Below are positions 1 through 6,698 of a DNA stretch of 20,728 nt, piece by piece. Position 1 is the stretch's first letter; each line of letters starts with the position of its first letter. Position numbers and translations under genes: made by a program. The notes under the pieces were generated by a model, which was not told where the DNA came from, did no database searches, and saw nothing but the letters and a program-made list of their open reading frames with translations. The DNA is taken from NCBI GenBank assembly GCA_902797005.1, contig CADBRE010000003.1, positions 1 to 20,728 on the forward strand, in the 5' to 3' direction. This DNA is from an uncultured Erysipelotrichaceae bacterium (GTDB taxonomy: Bacteria; Bacillota_I; Bacilli_A; RF39; UBA660).

Positions 1-2
1 AG

Positions 3-713
3 ATGGTAGTTGAGGGACTTGATATAGTAGAAGAGTGTATCAAAGAGAATGTAGAAATACAATCGGTGTTTTACTCAGATGAAAACTTATCAGCAGAAGC
101 ACAATTATTACTAGAAAAATGCAAAAAGAAAGCCAAAAATAGTTATAAAATATCACTTAAAAGCTTTGAAAGTATTAGAGAAAAAGAAAATTCAGTACCT
201 ATAATACTTATTGTGTTATTTAAAGAACTTACATTAAATGAAATAGATACCACTAAACATAAATTAATACTTGTAAATGATGGAATAGAACTTCCCGGGA
301 ACTTAGGGACCATCTATAGAAGTGCTTATGCTGCAGGAGTTGATTTAATAATTAATGTAGATTGTATCACTAATATTTATAAGGAGAAGTTTCTTTTTAG
401 TAGTAGAGGTACAGTCTTTAAAATACCTACAATCAATACAACTTATGAAAAAGCACAAAAAGCACTTCTAGATTTAAATTACGATATATTACTATGTGAA
501 CCAGAAAATGGAACAAGTTATAAGAATTATCAATATAAAGATAAATCTGCTATTGTGGTTGGAAGAGAAAGATTTGGAATTAATTCAAAATGGTTTAATG
601 AAAAACATGAAAAGATATTTATACCTATGAAAGAAGATATTAACTCCATAAATGTTGGAGTTGCTGCGTCAATAATAATGTTTGATGCTGGTATTAAAAA
701 GGGCAAAATATGA
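3..713 (+). CDS. SpoU/TrmH-family RNA 2'-O-ribose methyltransferase, 5' end cut by the window
   Basis: A SPOUT-fold methyltransferase that would use S-adenosylmethionine to methylate a ribose in rRNA or tRNA. All three SpoU motifs are visible: DGIELPGNLGTIYR (motif 1, residues ~93-106 of the visible part), VVGRERFGIN (motif 2) and IFIPMKEDINSINVGVAAS (motif 3). The visible protein opens directly at VEGLDIVEE, which in the family follows an N-terminal stretch, so the true start probably lies before base 1. The segment SSRGTVFKIPT recalls the ASRGYVFSLPV segment remembered from thiostrepton-resistance methyltransferases (TsnR) more than housekeeping RlmB; that resemblance is from memory and weak. 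Its stop overlaps the start of the radical SAM gene (ATGA at 710-713), so the two are translationally coupled. A self-resistance role for the peptide cluster is inference; a generic rRNA/tRNA methylase is the alternative. Confidence 0.85.
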   Translation: MVVEGLDIVEECIKENVEIQSVFYSDENLSAEAQLLLEKCKKKAKNSYKISLKSFESIREKENSVPIILIVLFKELTLNEIDTTKHKLILVNDGIELPGNLGTIYRSAYAAGVDLIINVDCITNIYKEKFLFSSRGTVFKIPTINTTYEKAQKALLDLNYDILLCEPENGTSYKNYQYKDKSAIVVGRERFGINSKWFNEKHEKIFIPMKEDINSINVGVAASIIMFDAGIKKGKI

Positions 714-1921
714 GATTATCCAAATATGTATTTAAAACAATTCATAAAAATAAATTAATATTATATAATTCTTACAATGACTCAATAGTTGAACTTGGAA
801 TAACTGATTTATTTAAAAAGAAAACAAAAACTTTCTTGCAGGAAAATGATTTTTATGATTATAATGATAAAGAAAAGTTAGAAGAATTCATTACCGAAAA
901 TGAAAATAATATTAGTGAGGAGTTAAGCTTAACAATAAGTTTCACTGAAAACTGCAATTTAGCATGTAAATATTGTTCACAGAACAATATGAAAAATTAT
1001 GATTTTATAAACGAAGAAATAATAGACGAAATTGTTAAGTATGCTCAGATATGTATAGATAAATATAAATACAAAAGTTTAGCTATACACTTATTTGGCG
1101 GTGAGCCACTTCTTTCTAAATACCAAATATATCTATTGAAATATAAGATAGAAAAACTTAATGTTCCTGTTCATTATTTTACTGATACAAATGCTACTTT
1201 ATTAGATGAAGAGTTTATAAAATCTTTTAACGACATCACTATTACTGTAACTCTATCTGACAAAGATGATCACGATTATTATAGAACATATAAAAATGAC
1301 AAAGGATCATATGATGATATAATTGCAAACCTGGCAAAACTCAAGAATTGCATTGATGATAAACATAGAATAATAATTAGGTTTAATGCAAATCATAATA
1401 ATGTAAAAAGTTTTGGTAATTTTGTAAAAACTATTAAAGGACTTGGATATGTAAATGAAATCTTTATAGCCAACACTATCAATTTTGATTACAATAAGAA
1501 GTTCAATTTATTATCTGATAAAAGATATAAGAAATGGTATAACAAGAAAGCTATCCCTTTACTAATGAAAGAAGGCTTTATAGTTGAAGAACCGTTTAAA
1601 AGTTACTATTGCAAAGGCTATGAAAGAAATTCAATTAAAATATATTCTAATGGAAATGTCAGTATGTGTAATGCTTTTGACTTAAATAATACAACGGGTA
1701 AACTTCGCGATATTTTAAATAATTATGAAAAAACTAAAGAAATTAATCTCCCATTTGCAAAGCAAAGAATATGGAATGAAAGAATTACTGATAAATGCAT
1801 TGATTGCAAAGATATATTTTTGTGCAATGGCCAATATCATTGTAGAAAAGAAAATTACTGTAATTTTTCTGACTACGATGTGAAGACATTTCTTAAGCAT
1901 AAATCGGTTGACACTAAATGA
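710..1921 (+). CDS. Radical SAM/SPASM peptide maturase
   Basis: 403 residues. The radical SAM cluster motif CNLACKYC gives C82, C86 and C89, and the SAM-binding GGEP lies at 130-133. The C-terminal third carries a SPASM-type set of seven cysteines: C301, C320 (Cx13Gx4C), C363, C366, C372, C378 and C384, which would bind auxiliary iron-sulfur clusters. The last cysteine spacings (x5, x5) differ somewhat from the textbook Cx2Cx5Cx3C pattern. The N-terminus (KLILYNSYNDSIVEL) has the LYN-type strand common at the start of SPASM enzymes that modify ribosomal peptides. The start overlaps the preceding methyltransferase stop. A 34-codon Cys-containing gene begins 37 bases after its stop, and that gene's -35 box lies inside this coding end. 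The chemistry (thioether, C-C crosslink or other) cannot be told from sequence. An anaerobic sulfatase-maturase-like role is possible, but no sulfatase is nearby. Confidence 0.9.
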   Translation: MRLSKYVFKTIHKNKLILYNSYNDSIVELGITDLFKKKTKTFLQENDFYDYNDKEKLEEFITENENNISEELSLTISFTENCNLACKYCSQNNMKNYDFINEEIIDEIVKYAQICIDKYKYKSLAIHLFGGEPLLSKYQIYLLKYKIEKLNVPVHYFTDTNATLLDEEFIKSFNDITITVTLSDKDDHDYYRTYKNDKGSYDDIIANLAKLKNCIDDKHRIIIRFNANHNNVKSFGNFVKTIKGLGYVNEIFIANTINFDYNKKFNLLSDKRYKKWYNKKAIPLLMKEGFIVEEPFKSYYCKGYERNSIKIYSNGNVSMCNAFDLNNTTGKLRDILNNYEKTKEINLPFAKQRIWNERITDKCIDCKDIFLCNGQYHCRKENYCNFSDYDVKTFLKHKSVDTK

Positions 1922-1939
1922 TAAAAGTAGTATTATAAT
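1908..1939 (+). promoter_or_regulatory. Promoter of the small peptide gene
   Basis: TTGACA at 1908-1913, 17 bases, then TATTAT at 1931-1936 (a TATAAT also sits at 1934-1939 with a 20-base gap). The -35 box is inside the last codons of the radical SAM gene. The predicted transcript starts about 15 bases before the ribosome site and covers only the peptide, which would raise peptide dosage over its maturase. Confidence 0.7.
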
Positions 1940-1958
1940 TACTGAAAGGAGAACTTTT

Positions 1959-2063
1959 ATGAAAGTAATTAGAAATGGTGTAAAAAAAGGAAAAGTGGTG
2001 GCAGCAGGATGTGGTGCTGGTAAGGCAAATAGTAGCCATTGCTCTTCAAAAAAGACTAATTAA
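1959..2063 (+). CDS. 34-residue putative RiPP precursor peptide
   Basis: A short reading frame starting with ATG at 1959 behind a strong ribosome site (AAAGGAG, 1946-1952) and ending TAA at 2061-2063. It begins MKVIRNGVKKGKVVAA, a basic leader-like part, and ends GCGAGKANSSHCSSKKTN, a core-like part rich in Gly, Ser and Ala with two cysteines nine residues apart (C18 and C28). It has no membrane segment and no double-glycine processing site. Its own promoter lies upstream and a perfect hairpin terminator follows nine bases after the stop, so it is framed as an independent unit. Its place directly after a SPASM radical SAM enzyme is the usual layout for peptides that enzyme crosslinks. I do not recognise the peptide family. 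Precursor function is inference from context and composition. Confidence 0.7.
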   Translation: MKVIRNGVKKGKVVAAGCGAGKANSSHCSSKKTN

Positions 2064-2071
2064 CAAATATG

Positions 2072-2104
2072 AAAGCATTTAACATAAGTTAAATGCTTTT
2101 TATT
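2072..2104 (+). terminator. Rho-independent terminator of the peptide unit
   Basis: A perfect 12-bp stem (AAAGCATTTAAC, 2072-2083, with its complement at 2088-2099), a four-base loop ATAA and a T-run. It closes the peptide transcript nine bases after its stop. Confidence 0.9.
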
Positions 2105-2122
2105 AATTTAATAAGGTGCTTT

Positions 2123-2350
2123 ATGGTGACAATAACAAGTGCAATTAAAGTGAATACTAGAGATAAAATTGAATCAACAAATATTTAGAAAGATTCTGTT
2201 AAATCTCCATAGGATAATAATCCGAAGCTTAGTAAAGAATTATTAGAAGCTTTAAAAGGCGAGCAAATAATACAAGAAAATAAAGAAGGCAAGAGAAAAG
2301 GCTATAATAATGTAAACGATATGATGAAAGTGATAATGGAAGATGATTGA
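2123..2350 (+). pseudogene. Decayed RelB/DinJ-type antitoxin gene
   Basis: Read in one frame from ATG 2123, the product starts MVTITSAIKVNTRDKIES, which resembles the beta-strand start of RelB/DinJ antitoxins, and ends with NPKLSKELLEALKGEQ...YNNVNDMMKVIMEDD, which resembles their C-terminal toxin-binding part. Two in-frame TAG stops (2186-2188 and the TAG about eight codons later, near 2210) interrupt it. The middle is too short for the family, where roughly 40 more residues would be expected, so both nonsense mutations and an internal deletion are likely. No partner toxin gene follows; a terminator and the Fic module come next. TAG is not read through here because nearby healthy genes end in TAG. 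The family call rests on pattern resemblance only. Confidence 0.65.
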
Positions 2351-2362
2351 TTTAACGATTGG

Positions 2363-2397
2363 AAGCGTTTATCCTGTAGCATAAACGCTTTTGTTTT
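2363..2397 (+). terminator. Rho-independent terminator
   Basis: Perfect 9-bp stem AAGCGTTTA (2363-2371) and TAAACGCTT (2382-2390) with a 10-base loop, followed by a T-rich tail. It ends the antitoxin remnant's transcript and insulates the Fic module. Confidence 0.8.
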
Positions 2398-2405
2398 GGT
2401 ATAAT
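2397..2405 (+). promoter_or_regulatory. Extended -10 promoter of the Fic module
   Basis: TG-G-TATAAT with no good -35 box; 24 bases before the start of the small antitoxin gene. Confidence 0.6.
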
Positions 2406-2429
2406 GTTTATGAAAGGTGAGTAGTTAGT

Positions 2430-2597
2430 ATGATTGATGAGGAAAAATGGAATGAAGCAATAGATGTCAATATTACTGATGGTGAGGAGCCAAGTGATTT
2501 TTTAAAAGAATTAATTAAAGAGAACATTAAAGGTAATATTTCTAGTGAAGAAATAGTGGAAAAATTAAAGGAGTATTATGATGAAAGAAATAATTGA
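2430..2597 (+). CDS. Putative Fic-associated antitoxin, 55 residues
   Basis: A small acidic protein starting at ATG 2430, preceded by a modest AAGGTGAG ribosome site. It overlaps the Fic gene by 20 bases, a typical toxin-antitoxin coupling. The second half, LKELIKENIKGNISSEEIVE, looks like the helical tail of VbhA-type or related Fic antitoxins. The inhibitory motif of class I Fic antitoxins is [ST]xxxE[GN]; here the closest match is T16-DGE-E20 followed by proline, so the usual G/N is missing. It would bind the Fic protein and block its nucleotide-transfer site. The role is inferred from size, order and overlap; the motif is only a partial match. Confidence 0.7.
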   Translation: MIDEEKWNEAIDVNITDGEEPSDFLKELIKENIKGNISSEEIVEKLKEYYDERNN

Positions 2598-3237
2598 TCC
2601 TTATATTGATAATAGATATTACATACTTAGAAATAAACTTGGAATTACCGATATTGATAAACTTAAAGTTGCAGAAAGTGATATAGTTATTACCAGAATA
2701 GCTGAAATATTTAAAACGCTTTATTTTGAACCCAGTAGTGAATATCTTAGAGAACTGCATAAATATCTTTTTGGAGATGTGTATGATTTTGCAGGAGAAT
2801 ACAGAACTATTCATGTTGAAAAGGCGGAAAGAGCACTAGCGTGGTTATCTGTTGATTATGATGAGCCGGAAGATATTAGTGACAATGTGGAAAAGGTTTT
2901 TGAGATTATAAGATCAACTGACTTTTATAGTTTAGATAAGGAAGAAAGAATTGACTATGTTACTAATGTTTTAGTTGACATATGGAAAACGCATCCTTTT
3001 AGAGAAGGTAATACAAGAACCGCTTTGGTATTTTTAAGGTGTTTTTTGAAGAGCTATGGTATAGAGTTTGATACTAATCTATTTAAAAGGCAAGGAACAT
3101 ATAAATATACTAGAGATGCATTGGTGGCGGCATCTTTTGAAGCTGATGATCTTGATGTTAAGAGAAATTATACATATATTAAAAGATTGATAAGAGATAT
3201 TTTGGAAGAAGATTTAGAAAACAAAAAGAGAAAGTAG
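2578..3237 (+). CDS. Fic/Doc-family protein (probable AMP- or phosphotransferase toxin)
   Basis: 219 residues with the Fic core at 139-150, HPFREGNTRTAL. The catalytic histidine H139, the metal-binding acid E143 and the anion-hole G144-N145 are present, and EYRTIHV (~74-80) forms the flap that docks the target peptide. The canonical motif HxFx(D/E)GNGRxxR has a second arginine, which here is Leu150, and the third glycine is Thr146. The run RTAL matches Doc (HxFxDANKRTAL), so the site sits between Fic and Doc types. Fic proteins usually transfer AMP from ATP onto a target protein; Doc transfers phosphate to EF-Tu. Which one applies here is not decidable from sequence. Start at 2578 or 2581 (adjacent ATGs, ribosome site AAAGGAG at 2567-2573). 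It is coupled to the upstream small gene. Confidence 0.9.
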   Translation: MMKEIIDPYIDNRYYILRNKLGITDIDKLKVAESDIVITRIAEIFKTLYFEPSSEYLRELHKYLFGDVYDFAGEYRTIHVEKAERALAWLSVDYDEPEDISDNVEKVFEIIRSTDFYSLDKEERIDYVTNVLVDIWKTHPFREGNTRTALVFLRCFLKSYGIEFDTNLFKRQGTYKYTRDALVAASFEADDLDVKRNYTYIKRLIRDILEEDLENKKRK

Positions 3238-3238
3238 C

Positions 3239-3267
3239 TTGACTTAATGAGCTTACTTTTGTAAAAT
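3239..3267 (+). promoter_or_regulatory. Promoter of the 3295 membrane protein gene
   Basis: TTGACT (3239-3244), 17 bases, TAAAAT (3262-3267). The -35 box begins two bases after the fic stop codon. An imperfect inverted repeat (AAAGTAGCT near 3231, AGCTTACTTT near 3250) overlaps it and might end the fic transcript. Confidence 0.65.
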
Positions 3268-3294
3268 TATTTTAGAGTAAGAAGGGATAGTTAT

Positions 3295-3924
3295 ATGATA
3301 TTTAGTTTATTAAGACTATGGGGTATTTTTGCATTGTTATCTTTGTCTTTTTCGTTATTTTTAAGCTTAACGAGTTTTAATATATTTAAAAACACAAGTA
3401 AAAAAGCTTTTCTATCATTCATACCAGTTTTGAATATGTTGGTTTTATTAGACATAGTTAAACTTAGTAGGTATAGCTTTATATTGCTTTTATTACCTGC
3501 AGTGAATATACTTATGATTTTCTATATTATGTATAGATTGAGTATAATATTTAATACTAATTTTTACTTCGCTTTAGGGCTAATTCTTTTGCCTGTTATA
3601 TTTTTACCAATACTTAATTATAGCAAATTATGTAGTTTAAAAGATAAAGAGGAAAAAGTGGATTCCATAAGTTTAATGACAGATGAAGAGATAAATAGCA
3701 TTAATGATAAAGAAGATACTTTAGTTGATAATGTGTTTAAAACTAAGATAGAAGTTAAAGAAGATGTCCCTTATTTTAAAGCTAATGCTGTTAAGTATAG
3801 AAATATGATGCTAGGTGATGAAAGCAAGGAAAAGACAAAGCAATTTGAACCTGTTGTTATAAATAGTATAAAGAACAATAAAATTATAGAAGAAGATGAT
3901 TCTATAGAAATTGTAGAACTTTAA
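3295..3924 (+). CDS. Membrane protein with DUF5684-like four-helix region and acidic tail
   Basis: 209 residues. The first ~115 residues are strongly hydrophobic with about four transmembrane helices. The order KKAFLSFIPVLNMLVLLDIVK, then LLLLPAVNILMIFYIMYRLS, then FALGLILLPVIFLPILNYS matches the pattern of the DUF5684 region found beside signal-peptidase-like proteins (a tryptophan/proline-anchored small membrane domain). The remaining ~90 residues are charged, low in hydrophobics and probably disordered in the cytoplasm, with DEE/EDD runs at the end. The ribosome site is AAGAAGGGA before ATG 3295. It has its own promoter and lies ahead of cdsA, which also has its own promoter. Function is unknown; the domain resemblance is from memory. 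Confidence 0.7.
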   Translation: MIFSLLRLWGIFALLSLSFSLFLSLTSFNIFKNTSKKAFLSFIPVLNMLVLLDIVKLSRYSFILLLLPAVNILMIFYIMYRLSIIFNTNFYFALGLILLPVIFLPILNYSKLCSLKDKEEKVDSISLMTDEEINSINDKEDTLVDNVFKTKIEVKEDVPYFKANAVKYRNMMLGDESKEKTKQFEPVVINSIKNNKIIEEDDSIEIVEL

Positions 3925-3953
3925 CATTCTATATTTTTTCTTTATGAAAAATG

Positions 3954-3962
3954 TGGTAAAAT
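3954..3962 (+). promoter_or_regulatory. Extended -10 promoter of cdsA
   Basis: TG-G-TAAAAT, within the 13-base string TGTGGTAAAATTA (3952-3964) that recurs exactly before argS. The -35 region is only a T-run. It probably drives cdsA-rseP-5845 as an operon. Confidence 0.6.
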
Positions 3963-3991
3963 TAATATGTAGTGTAAAGGAGAATTAGTTA

Positions 3992-4777
3992 ATGAAAACA
4001 AGAATTATAAGTGCGATTATTGCTATTTTAATAGCTATTCCAGTGATATATTATGGGGGTGATCTGTTTGTTTTAATATGTAGTTTACTTGGTATTATTG
4101 GGTATTATGAGTTATTAAAGGCGAGAAAAGAGAAAAGAGATATACCTTTTTTTATAAAAGCTGTTGGTATGATTTTATTTGCTATAACTATAATGAATAC
4201 TAATAATAGAATTATGTTTATGGATTATTTAATTCCATTAATTACATTTGTTCTTATTATACCTATAGTATTTTATAATAAAGATAAAAGGTATAATATA
4301 GAGGATGCTTTAGCAGTGATTGGAATGACTTTGTTTTTAGGACTGTCTTTTAATAAGTTTATATCTGTTAGAATAGATAATTTGTATTATTTCTTATATA
4401 TCATTCTTGTACCAATTATTACTGATACATTTGCTTATTTTACTGGCGTCTTTTTTGGAAAACATAAAATGAGCCCGACTGTTTCACCTAATAAGACTTG
4501 GGAAGGATTTGCTGGAGGACTTACTTTTGGAACTATAATAAGTACAGTTTATTATATGTTATTAATTAATGAAGCTAACATAATTGTAGTGTTATTAATA
4601 AGTTTACTATTAAGTGTTACTGGACAAATAGGAGATTTAGTGTTTAGCTCGATTAAAAGATATTATGGTATTAAGGATTATGGAAATATAATGCCTGGAC
4701 ATGGTGGTGTTCTGGATAGATTAGATAGTGTATTATTTGTTAGCTTAGCATTTATGTTTTTATCAAGATTTATATAG
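3992..4777 (+). CDS. cdsA: Phosphatidate cytidylyltransferase (CDP-diglyceride synthase)
   Basis: Makes CDP-diacylglycerol from CTP and phosphatidic acid at the membrane, the branch point for phosphatidylglycerol and cardiolipin. The 261-residue protein is almost wholly hydrophobic with about eight helices. The C-terminal family signature is present at ~219-246: SSIKRYYGIKDYG, then MPGHGGVLDRLDS, with the conserved KR, KD, HGG and DRxD. The upstream SPNKTWEGFAGG segment is also typical. Length is normal for the family. The start is ATG 3992 behind AAAGGAG. rseP follows after 12 bases; the cdsA-rseP pairing is widespread in bacteria, although uppS and dxr, often part of that cluster, are absent here. 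Confidence 0.97.
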   Translation: MKTRIISAIIAILIAIPVIYYGGDLFVLICSLLGIIGYYELLKARKEKRDIPFFIKAVGMILFAITIMNTNNRIMFMDYLIPLITFVLIIPIVFYNKDKRYNIEDALAVIGMTLFLGLSFNKFISVRIDNLYYFLYIILVPIITDTFAYFTGVFFGKHKMSPTVSPNKTWEGFAGGLTFGTIISTVYYMLLINEANIIVVLLISLLLSVTGQIGDLVFSSIKRYYGIKDYGNIMPGHGGVLDRLDSVLFVSLAFMFLSRFI

Positions 4778-4789
4778 GAGGAATGAATT

Positions 4790-5836
4790 ATGAGTTTTAT
4801 TATAACATTATTAATATTGATATTAGTTTTGGGGGGAATAGTTTTTATCCATGAACTAGGACATTTCTTGGCTGCTAAAAAGATAGGCGTATATGTTCAT
4901 GAGTTTGCTGTAGGTATGGGCCCTGAGATATTTTCGTTTCATAGAAAGAATGATGAAACTAAATATAGTTTGAGAGCAATGCCGCTTGGTGGATATAATG
5001 CTTTAGCTAATGATATGGAAACAAGTAAAGGATTAAAGAAAGATCAAGTTTTAGAAAATAAAAGCTTTTTAGGTAGATTATTTGTGCTTATAATGGGTAT
5101 TGTATTTAACTTTATTCTTGCACTTATACTTTTGTTCTTTAATGGTCTAATATATGGAAGTCCCACTACTGAACCTATTATAGGGTCTGTTTTGGATGAA
5201 TCTGCTGCTCAAATGGGTGGGCTTGCCAGTGGGGATTTAATCCTCTCTGTAAATGGCAAGAAAGTAACAAGTTTTGATGAAGTTTTGCTTGAAACAAGAT
5301 TTGGAGAGATTAAAGATGTATATACTTTTGTTGTTTTAAGAGGAAATACTGAAATATCTTTAAATATTAAACCTGATATTAAGGAAGTTGATGGTGAAAA
5401 GACTCCTTCATTTGGATTTACATCAAGCACTATAAGAGAGAGAGGGCTAATAAACGCAGTTAAATATAGCCTTGTACAAACATGGAAAACTACAAAAAGT
5501 GTATTTGAAATATTAGGAAAATTAGTAACTGGAAAAATAGGAGCTGGTAACTTAAGCGGGCCTATTGGAGTATTTTCGGTTATAGATAATGTTAAACAAA
5601 ATGGAATAGAAAGTATTATTTATTTAATGGCTTATTTAAGTATAAATGTTGGAGTAATTAATTTGATACCTGTGCCTGTGTTTGATGGTGGAAGAATACT
5701 AATATTATTTATAGAGAAGATTAAAGGTAAAAAGGTAAATCCTAAACTAGATACTTATTTAAATACTGCTGGAACAGTGCTTTTAATACTTTTGATGATA
5801 TATGTTACATTAAATGATATATTGAAACTATTTTAG
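4790..5836 (+). CDS. rseP: Site-2 membrane zinc metalloprotease RseP/RasP
   Basis: An intramembrane protease that cuts membrane-anchored anti-sigma factors, signal-peptide remnants and similar helices after a first cut. HELGH at 21-25 in the first transmembrane helix supplies two zinc-binding histidines and the catalytic glutamate. NLIPVPVFDGG at ~291-301 in a late helix supplies the third zinc ligand, D299. A PDZ domain spans ~125-205 (GSVLDESAAQMGG...GDLILSVNGKKV). The 348-residue length is slightly short of E. coli RseP (450), as expected for the single-PDZ Gram-positive form. ATG 4790 follows GGAGG. It forms an operon with cdsA before and the small anchored protein at 5845 after. Confidence 0.96.
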   Translation: MSFIITLLILILVLGGIVFIHELGHFLAAKKIGVYVHEFAVGMGPEIFSFHRKNDETKYSLRAMPLGGYNALANDMETSKGLKKDQVLENKSFLGRLFVLIMGIVFNFILALILLFFNGLIYGSPTTEPIIGSVLDESAAQMGGLASGDLILSVNGKKVTSFDEVLLETRFGEIKDVYTFVVLRGNTEISLNIKPDIKEVDGEKTPSFGFTSSTIRERGLINAVKYSLVQTWKTTKSVFEILGKLVTGKIGAGNLSGPIGVFSVIDNVKQNGIESIIYLMAYLSINVGVINLIPVPVFDGGRILILFIEKIKGKKVNPKLDTYLNTAGTVLLILLMIYVTLNDILKLF

Positions 5837-5844
5837 GAGTTATT

Positions 5845-6180
5845 ATGAAATATAAGGTTTTAATTGCTTTAAGCATTTTATTAGTAGTTGGGCTTGTGGC
5901 TTATGGAACGATTGGTTTTATAAACCTAAGAAGAGAATATATAAGTACTCATCCTACTGTAAAAACAGATGCAATATTAAATTATAAAGAGACAAAGCTT
6001 TATAGTCCTGTGCCAGTATTTAGCGATTTTGTGAGTGATAACACACTTTCAGGAGAAATTAAAATATATAAAGATAATCAACTTATAGATAGTGCGCTTC
6101 TATATGAGCTTGGAGAATATAAAGTAGAAATTAATATAAACGGAAAGAATTATGTATCTAGATTGCTTGTTACAGAATAA
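5845..6180 (+). CDS. Small membrane-anchored extracytoplasmic protein, unknown function
   Basis: 111 residues. A basic MKYK start is followed by one hydrophobic helix (residues ~4-24, LIALSILLVVGLVAYGTIGF), then about 80 soluble residues rich in beta-type segments (SGEIKIYKDNQLIDSALL, YKVEININGKNYVSRLLV). It has no lipobox cysteine, so it is a signal anchor rather than a lipoprotein. It starts nine bases after rseP (weak AGGAG site at the rseP stop) and ends at a strong terminator, so it is the last gene of the cdsA-rseP operon. Being exported beside a site-2 protease, it might be a substrate or partner of RseP, but that is speculation. I do not recognise the family. Confidence 0.7.
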   Translation: MKYKVLIALSILLVVGLVAYGTIGFINLRREYISTHPTVKTDAILNYKETKLYSPVPVFSDFVSDNTLSGEIKIYKDNQLIDSALLYELGEYKVEININGKNYVSRLLVTE

Positions 6181-6190
6181 AATGTACTTT

Positions 6191-6232
6191 AATATGCACT
6201 AGCAAACAAAATTTGCTCTTGCATATTTTTTT
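6191..6232 (+). terminator. Rho-independent terminator of the cdsA-rseP operon
   Basis: Two stacked stems: AATATGCA (6191-6198) with TGCATATT (6220-6227), and AGCAAA (6201-6206) with TTTGCT (6212-6217), separated by a 2x2 internal loop, followed by a T-run. Confidence 0.9.
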
Positions 6233-6274
6233 ATGTCCTTTTATAATTATATTATAAAGTAGGAGAGAGTAGTA

Positions 6275-6637
6275 ATGAATAGTTTTAAAAAGAACAAAGA
6301 AGTTATTTGTGTTTGCAAAAATTATTATAAAATAGTAAATGCTGATATATATGATAAAGTATCAATTAATATAATTAGATTATATACAGACTATATATTT
6401 AGTTTAGATATTATAACTAAGAGAGAAAGAGAAAAACTTGCACTTATAGATAATATTATGTATAGATATGTATCTGATAATAGATTCAAAAAAGAAATGA
6501 TAAGTAAACTTTCTATGTTAAAAGTATCAGGTAGAGTTAATAATATAGTAGAATATGTGATGAACAAATTAATAGAGTATTTTGAAGATTATAAAGATAC
6601 TTATACTAGAAATATATATATACCAAGATGGATATAA
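6275..6637 (+). CDS. Hypothetical 120-residue soluble protein
   Basis: Not recognised. The sequence is mostly helical, Lys/Tyr/Ile-rich and close to neutral, with no signal peptide, membrane helix or metal motif. The only cysteines are two near the start (VICVCKN). The ribosome site TAGGAGAGA precedes ATG 6275, and a TATAAT-like element lies at 6242-6247. It forms a single-gene unit between two clear terminators (6191 and 6639), and codon use matches the neighbours, so it is probably a true lineage-specific gene rather than chance. Confidence 0.65.
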   Translation: MNSFKKNKEVICVCKNYYKIVNADIYDKVSINIIRLYTDYIFSLDIITKREREKLALIDNIMYRYVSDNRFKKEMISKLSMLKVSGRVNNIVEYVMNKLIEYFEDYKDTYTRNIYIPRWI

Positions 6638-6638
6638 T

Positions 6639-6670
6639 AAAGGTGCACTAATTAATGGTGCACCTTTTAT
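6639..6670 (+). terminator. Rho-independent terminator after the 6275 gene
   Basis: Perfect 10-bp stem AAAGGTGCAC (6639-6648) and GTGCACCTTT (6658-6667), followed by a short T-rich tail. It starts right at the stop codon of the gene. Confidence 0.8.
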
Positions 6671-6698
6671 TGTAAAAGTTTTTTTCGTGTGGTAAAAT
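6670..6698 (+). promoter_or_regulatory. Promoter of argS
   Basis: TTGTAA (6670-6675), 17 bases, TAAAAT (6693-6698) with an extended TG-G. No T-box leader fits in the 25 bases before the start, so argS is not under tRNA-sensing antitermination here. Confidence 0.7.

Noticed and set aside
2123..2350. TAG recoding to explain the interrupted antitoxin frame
   Set aside because: Healthy genes in the window (for example fic, rseP, trmD, holA) end in TAG, so it works as a stop; decay is simpler.
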